NCBI GenBank assembly: GCA_019321725.1 | Contig: CM033120.1 | Coordinates: 6,329,694-6,393,693 of the forward strand | Reading direction: 5' to 3' | DNA from: Paulownia fortunei | Taxonomy: Eukaryota; Streptophyta; Magnoliopsida; Lamiales; Paulowniaceae | DNA: 64,000 nt | Part shown: piece after piece, positions 58,380 through 64,000 of the stretch | How positions within the stretch are numbered: position 1 is the stretch's first letter | How the letters are laid out: each line of letters begins with the position of its first letter | The notes under the pieces: generated by a model | Database searches by the model: none | Told to the model about the DNA's origin: nothing | What the model saw: only the letters and a program-made list of their open reading frames with translations | Position numbers and translations under genes: made by a program

Positions 58380-59110
58380 TTAAACAAGGTTAGTCTACTC
58401 ACATCTCTGCAAAACAAGAGAAAGATTATGTAGACATATATCAAATAAGGAGCCAAACACTAAATAATCATCTATAAAAATTTCCATTTTGTTCTCCACC
58501 ATATGATGAAAAATTGCTATCATGCATCTTTGAAATGTGGCTGGGGCATTGCATAATCTAAATGACATTCTTCGAAAAGCAAAAGTACCATAAGGCATGT
58601 GAATGTTGTTTTATCTTTGTCTTTGAGTATTATGACAATTTGATTTTACTCCGAATAATCATCAAGAAAATAATAGTATTTATACACTGCAAGTCGATCT
58701 AACATTTGATCAATAAATGGGAGGGGAAAATGGTCTTTTCGAGTAGCTTTGTTGTGTTTTCTATAATCAATATATACTTGCTAACCTGTGCCCGTTCTTG
58801 TTGGTATTAGTTCATTGTTATTATTTTGAATTACGATCATGCCACCCTTTTTTTGGAACTACTTGAATCGGACTCACCCAAGAACTATAAAAAATTGTAT
58901 AAATAATTCCAACATTCAACTATTTCAAGACTTTATTTTTTACAACCTCTTCCATTGCAGGATTTAATCTATGTTGATGTTCAATAGATGGTTTGTAAGA
59001 TTCTTTCCTTAAGATTTTATGCGTGACAATTGAAGGACTAATACCTTTTAAATCAAAAATTAACCAACCAATGATAGGTTTATGCTCTCTTAAAACACGA
59101 AGCAACTTCT
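58380..59110 (-). pseudogene. Athila-like reverse transcriptase pseudogene
   Basis: 58920-59105: LRVLREHKPIIGWLIFDLKGISPSIVTHKI...RLNPAMEEVVKNKVLK, the entry to the RT. 58395-58598: MPYGTFAFRRMSFRLCNAPATFQRCM...MEIFIDDYLVFGS, with an intact FIDD catalytic box. The frames are interrupted between these pieces. Confidence 0.85.
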
Positions 59111-59339
59111 CAATCTCTAAAAGAGATGGGGATGCTAAAATAATTACTGGATAAATGTTGTTAGCACCTAGAAATTCATACTATAAATGCTCGGGAAGTG
59201 CTTTTAACTCTGTTGATATTGTTTATTCCTTGATTGTGGTATCTTCTATTGCTTCCTTACATTTATCCTTCTTCAACTCCACCTCTCCCGATTCAAGAAA
59301 GAGCAAATAATGCATTAAATCCTCATTATCAATATCATG

Positions 59340-59765
59340 GTCATTACCTTGCAGTATGGAATGAACAATACATCACTCTAAAGGTTCAGTAGGAATTTGT
59401 TTGAGAAAATAACCATGCAAGCAAGTTTCTAACATTTCAATCTTATTACAAGTATGTAATTCCTCTTGAAACTTCAATGCACGATAAATGTTAAACATCA
59501 CTTCATCCTCATTAACTCTTAGAGTTAATTCACCATGTTGCACATCAATCAAAGTATGCCCGGTACCAAGAAATATGAATTTATCCACTTTTACCAATAC
59601 ATCTTCAAGAACTCCACTTGGATAGGTGAGAGACCTATCTGCCAATTGCAAGGTGATAGTGGATGACTTGATCTCTCCAATTCCTAATTTCCTGAAAATA
59701 GAATGTGACATCAAATCAATGCTTGCTCCAAGATCACATAATGCTTTATAAAAAAAAGATCTTCT
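59340..59765 (-). pseudogene. Athila-like aspartic protease pseudogene
   Basis: Reads CDLGASIDLMSHSIFRKLGIGEIKSSTITLQLADRSLTYPSGVLEDVLVKVDKFIF, then GTGHTLIDVQHGELTLRV. The active-site DLGAS form is present. About 20 residues expected between KFIF and GTG (including the flap-side LGRPFL) are missing, so the fold is broken by a deletion. Confidence 0.85.
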
Positions 59766-60249
59766 TATGGTACAAGGAAAAGTAAAACTCCTTGGATCCT
59801 TTAATTTTTGAGGAAGCTTTTTCTGTAAAATGGCACTACACTATTCTATGAGATTCATAATTTCAAATTCCACTAATTGCCTTTTTCTTGACATCACATC
59901 TTTCATAAATTTGGCATAGTTGGGCATTTTCTCAAGAGCATCTGCAAAAAAAATGTTGATATGAATTTTCTTGAAAATTTCCAAAAATTTTGCAAATTGT
60001 GAATCAATCTTTTTCTTTTGAAGTCTTTATGGAAAATGAATGAGAACATTAAATTTAGGAGAAGTTTCAAAGTTAGGAGTAGATTTTAGCTTCTCAACTA
60101 CTATTTGTTCATTTGATTGCCTTTATTCTTCCTTTGGTTGTTCCTCCATAGGACTTTGACTTGAAGTGTTTGCCATTGGTTCATCAATGTTTGAACTTTT
60201 CATTTCCAACCCCTTGATTTCAGTTCTACTTCTAAGTTGGATAGCTTTG

Positions 60250-60866
60250 CATTACTCCATTGGATTGATTTCTGTATCACTTGGAAAGTTTCTTTTATAT
60301 TTTTGAGCATTAATTTCAGTAGCAAGTTGTTTAGTTTGAGTTTCCATTGATTTCATTTGAGGTCCTAAACTTGAAGCTAGCTGCCCCAATTGAGTGTTAA
60401 TATTGTCTATTTTTGCTTTATCCATATTCAATCGGGCTCTTGTCTCACCAATGAAAGTGCTTAACAAATCCTCCAATGATGCCTTTTTCTCAACTACTTG
60501 AGGGTTGAGATTTAGTAGATTGTTGTAACCCGGTAGAGGTTGAAGCACATTTCGATTACTGGCATAAGAAAAATTCTCATGATTTCTAAGCCCTGGATAG
60601 TAGTGAGTGGGTAATTGATTTCCCCTAAAATTGAAATTATGGTTATTGACAAAGTTTACATGCTCATTATCTTTGGTTTCCATCAATGAAGTGCTAGTGG
60701 ATGCCATGAAATCCATTCATTGAGAAGCTCCATTAGAAGTTCAAACTATAAATTGGTTAGACAGAGCAGAAATTTGTATAGCTAATTGTATAAATGAATC
60801 TACCTCAAGAACGCTGACAACTTTTTTAATGGAAGACCTCTTGGAAAGCCATTGATATCTATTAGT
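60250..60866 (-). pseudogene. Athila-like gag C-terminal pseudogene, interrupted
   Basis: Upstream part: NRYQWLSKRSSIKKVVSVLEVDSFIQLAIQISALSNQFI, the gag C-terminal linker. A stop follows, then a long frame at 60252-60716 with LRNHENFSYASNRNVLQPLPGYNN, SLEDLLSTFIGETR, NTQLGQLASSL, TKQLATEINAQK and NFPSDTEINPME, all standard for this clade. The other element's LTR begins right after the NRYQW codons. Confidence 0.85.
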
Positions 60867-62169
60867 TGTCACAACCACCCAAAAATATGTATACATATAT
60901 AGAAATAGCCTGTGCAATATAGTTTGTGCATGTATGCGTGTGTATAACCCTTTTTTTTTTCAGCTAGCTAGTTTGACAAAACACTGATAAAAGTAAAGTG
61001 CTTTCACATACATACATTGATAGTTATTTGAACAATAACAAGGTCCATCAAAATCATAACAAACTCAGACTTATTTACAATGGAGTTTTGAAAGTGATAT
61101 AGAGGATAAAGTCACTAATATAATATAATATGCTGTAAAATCAAAAGCACAACCCACAAAATAATCCAACAGGTCATTATCCATGTACATTAATCTTTGA
61201 AAGCCTGTAGGAGCTCCACTACCAGCCTAGTAACTAGAGGTCTCAAGTCTTACCATACTCACCTACAATGCATGAACTACATGAGCTAATGCTCAATAAG
61301 TAAAAATCATGAACGCCAAGAGTATGATATAAAATCTCATGCAACTCATCTCTAACATATGATGCTAGAACTGTGTCATATTTGAGTACTCATAAATCAA
61401 AGAGTTTTTATTCAAAATCACTTCATTTTATAGGCCTTGACCCACCTACTATGCACCAAAAAGATCTCTACATATTATCAATAATCAAATGACCAATAAT
61501 AGATTGTTATAGTTGAGTTGACCATCATCCTATAACCCCTAGAGGTACACCCCCTGTCTTTCCCTGTGATCACCCGAGAAGTATCCCACCTACAACACCA
61601 ATCATAACAAAAGCACAGTCAAGTGGACCATCCTCTCGTGATCACTAAAGGCCTATCCTCTATTTTTCCTTGTGATCCACCGAGAAATATCCCACTTGCA
61701 GTACATAAAATAACACAAAAGCATGCATGCCTCGGTACACTGGTCGAGGCACTAGTAGTGGCCAATAAATATTTTTATACATGAAAATTATTTCTCAAAT
61801 CATATTGTGCACGCAAGTACATGCAAATGCTCATGAATGGTGTATTCACTATAAAATGCAAGTCATCTTGCTCTCAACATGTTTCAAGAATCATGAGCCT
61901 CTTAAGATATATAATATACTTGTCATCCAATCAATTTAAATATCATCAACACATTAGGTATAAAACTTCAAGACATACTATGTTCACGCATTGTAGTTGT
62001 AAATGGATCTTTACTTGCCTTTCACTTGGTTGGTGGCTTAGTCTAGATTTGTTTAGTGTTTCTCTCTAACTTTAAATATAAAATAGCCTGTAATATTATT
62101 CAATATTGAGCACCATTCCCAATTTGGCAAGTTGAAAGCACAAAATCTCATACTAAGACCTTAAACACT
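60867..62169 (-). repeat. Partial chromovirus LTR (terminal 1.3 kb)
   Basis: Starts TGTCACAACCACCC and aligns with 6628-7940 of the solo LTR, including TAAAGTGCTTTCA, the paired GC-richer units, and the CACCATTCCCAATTTGGCAA block near 62110. Homology stops at 62169, where pol sequence begins. In sense (-) orientation this is the 3' part of the 3' LTR. Confidence 0.85.
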
Positions 62170-64000
62170 ATCTTTCAGAATATAGATAAAAACCTTGAAT
62201 CTCTATAAAAAATAATCGATAGTGGTACACCATGAAGTCTGACCACTTCCTGTATATACATCTGTGCATAATAGTCCATGGAATAGGTGGAACAAATTGG
62301 AAGAAAGTGAGCAAATTTAGTTAACCTGTCAACGATAACCCATATAACATCATGACCTTTAACTGTTTTGGGTAATCCCAACATGAAATCCATAGTACTT
62401 ATTTCCCATTTCCATTCTGGAATAAATAAAGGTTGCAAGGTTTCTGCTAGTCTTTGATATTCTACCTTTATTTATTGACATGTTAAACATTGTTCTACAA
62501 ATTGAGTAATATCTCTTTTCATATCTGGCCGCTAGTAATGCGTTATCAAATCTCTATACATTTTAGTAACTCCTGGATGTACTGAATATGGCATTGAATG
62601 TGCTTCTGCCAAAAATATATTCCCGAATATGGTCTGCATTAGGTACATATAGTCTCTCTAGGAATCAAAATACCATTCTCTAACATCTGAAAATCCAAAG
62701 ACTTTCCTAAAGTAATATCTTTTATCATTTTAGTAAAATATTCATCAACTTGTTGTCCCTGTTGAATTCTATTAATCAAAGTTGGTTGGAGTGTCAAAGC
62801 TGCAAATTTGGCCTCCACTGATCCCTATTGTACAATCTCTACATCCATTTTCGTAGCTCCATTAACTCTGGTTTCTGAGTTATAGTTATAGTTGTAATAT
62901 TTTGTGTTGATTTCTTGTATAATGCATCAGCCACAACATTAGCCTTACCAGGATGATAGTTGATAATACAGTCATAGTCTTTCACCAACTCCAACAATCT
63001 TCATTGTCACGTATTTAACTTTTTTTGGGTGAAGAAATATTTTAAACTTTTGTGATCAATATATATCTCACATCGTTCACCATATGAATAATGTCTTCAT
63101 ATCTTAAGTGCAAACACCACTGCAACAAGCTCTAAATAATGTGCATGATAATTCTTTTTGTACTCTTTAAGCTGCATATATGCATATGCAACTACTTTAC
63201 CATGTTGCATCAATACACATCCGAATCAATTTTTCGAAGCATCACTATAAATCACAAAGCCTCCAGTACCTGGTGGAATAGAAAGAATAGGAGGTGAAGT
63301 TAACCTCTTCTTCAACTCCTGAAAACTTTTCTCACAAGTATCTGTCCATCTAAATGTCACACATTTTCTGTTTAATTGTGTAAAAGAAGAAGCTATCTTG
63401 GAGAATTCCTTCACAAATCTATGGCAATATCCAGCTAAACCCAGAAAACTTCGTACTTCTGAAGGATTAGTAGGTTGTGATCAGTTATTAATAACTTCTA
63501 CTTTACATGGATATACAGATATTCTTGCTTCTGCTATTATATATCCCAGAAATACCACTCGATCTAACCGAAATTCACATTTCTTAAATTTAGCATATAG
63601 ATGTTTCTCCTTCAGAACCTCTAAAACCATTCTCAAATGTTCACCATGTTCTTCTTTGGTGCTAGAGTAAATCAGGATATTATCAATGAACACAATAACA
63701 AATCTATCAAGAAATTTTTTAAATACCCTGTTCATCAAATTCATAAAATCTGCTGGAGCATTTCTCAAACCAAACAACATCACCAAAAATTCATAATATC
63801 CATATCTTGTGCTTAATGCTGTTTTGGTGATATCATTCTCTTTTATTTTTGGTTGATGGTATCTAGATCGCAGATCAATTTTTGAAAATAGAGATGCACC
63901 TTTGAGCTGATCAAATAAATCTTCTATTCTAGGCACATGATTCTTATTATTGATTGTAATTTTATTTAACTCTCGATAGTCTATGCACAATTGCATTGTA
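62170..64000 (-). pseudogene. Chromovirus-like pol pseudogene (RT, RNase H, integrase), truncated
   Basis: Reads continuously on the - strand from the window end. [35 protein letters not shown], and a catalytic box FIDNILIYS, where FIDD is expected. RNase H: FVIYSDASKN, then HHSLKYFFTQKKLN-like sequence and VVADAL. Integrase: zinc-binding HSMPYSVHPG...CLTCQ, core MDFMLGLPKTVKGHDVIWVIVDRLTKFAHFLP, and EVVRLHGVPLSIIFYRDSRFLSIF. A stop replaces the Trp of the family's F-W-K, then an abrupt join to LTR sequence. Scattered stops, few frameshifts. The 5' part lies beyond the window. Confidence 0.85.

Larger units (their letters stand above)
56001..60866 (-). mobile_element. Athila/Tat-like gypsy element fragment (gag to 3' region)
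   Basis: On the - strand the order is gag C-terminus, protease, RT, RNase H, integrase and a 3' untranslated part. At 60866 the gag is interrupted by the LTR of another element. At 56000 the 3' region is cut by the chromovirus-like element. No LTR of its own is visible. The 56140-56320 stretch matches (inverted) 16730-16880. DLGAS in the protease and RLNP..EEVVK before RT are usual for Athila/Tat-clade elements. Confidence 0.8.

Noticed and set aside
1..64000. CRISPR array, operon or other prokaryotic system
   Set aside because: Introns, plant retroelements and tRNA-primed LTR elements show eukaryotic nuclear DNA; no spaced identical short repeats were seen.

Overview
The window is plant nuclear DNA, most likely from a eudicot. 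The evidence is one intron-rich + strand gene with GT-AG splice junctions, encoding a plant-specific RINGLET (RLT) homeobox-DDT chromatin protein, set in AT-rich DNA filled with plant LTR and LINE retroelements. Species cannot be named from this sequence alone. The RLT gene is the only host gene I can support. Nearly everything else recognisable is decayed retrotransposon.

Layout. 1-3330: L1-type LINE on the - strand, broken in all frames. 3340-16310: a Ty1/copia complex on the + strand, ordered LTR, PBS, leader, gag/pol remnant, PPT, LTR, PBS, leader, gag remnant. A 3.06-kb solo LTR (6628-9687) with a perfect 5-bp target duplication splits it. 16310-19474: a fragment of Ty3/gypsy 3' region, then two copia LTR copies in inverted orientation. 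19475-25744: unassigned DNA, then small LINE, copia and gypsy fragments, including gypsy gag-RT on the - strand abutting gypsy RNase H-integrase on the + strand. 25745-28300: AT-rich DNA with nothing recognised. 28300-29385: probable RLT promoter and 5' leader with a (GA)n tract. 29386-43260: RLT coding exons, 18 in my model and about 1803 codons. 43261-44837: 3' flank with small direct repeats. 44838-56000: a chromovirus-like gypsy element on the - strand with both LTRs, a PBS and a PPT-like tract. A second solo LTR (49164-51445, perfect TSD) is nested in its integrase/pol region. 56001-60866: Athila/Tat-like gypsy gag-pol on the - strand. 60867-64000: another chromovirus-like element inserted into that gag. 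Its pol is joined directly to a partial LTR by an internal deletion, and it runs off the window end.

How the parts relate. RLT proteins are known partners of ISWI remodellers in Arabidopsis, where they affect nucleosome spacing and the vegetative-to-flowering transition. The protein read here keeps the homeodomain, the DDT and HARE-HTH modules, the WHIM/WSD-like region, a Cys cluster, AT-hook-like motifs and an acidic tail, and it has no internal stops. The retroelements are layered. The two solo LTRs with intact target duplications sit inside older, more decayed elements, and one chromovirus sits inside the Athila-like gag. I found no tRNA or rRNA gene, CRISPR array or novel multi-gene system. 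The best second-look items are a non-canonical splice junction in RLT, a (GA)n tract ending at an upstream ORF, an ORF conserved inside LTRs, and several rearrangement junctions.
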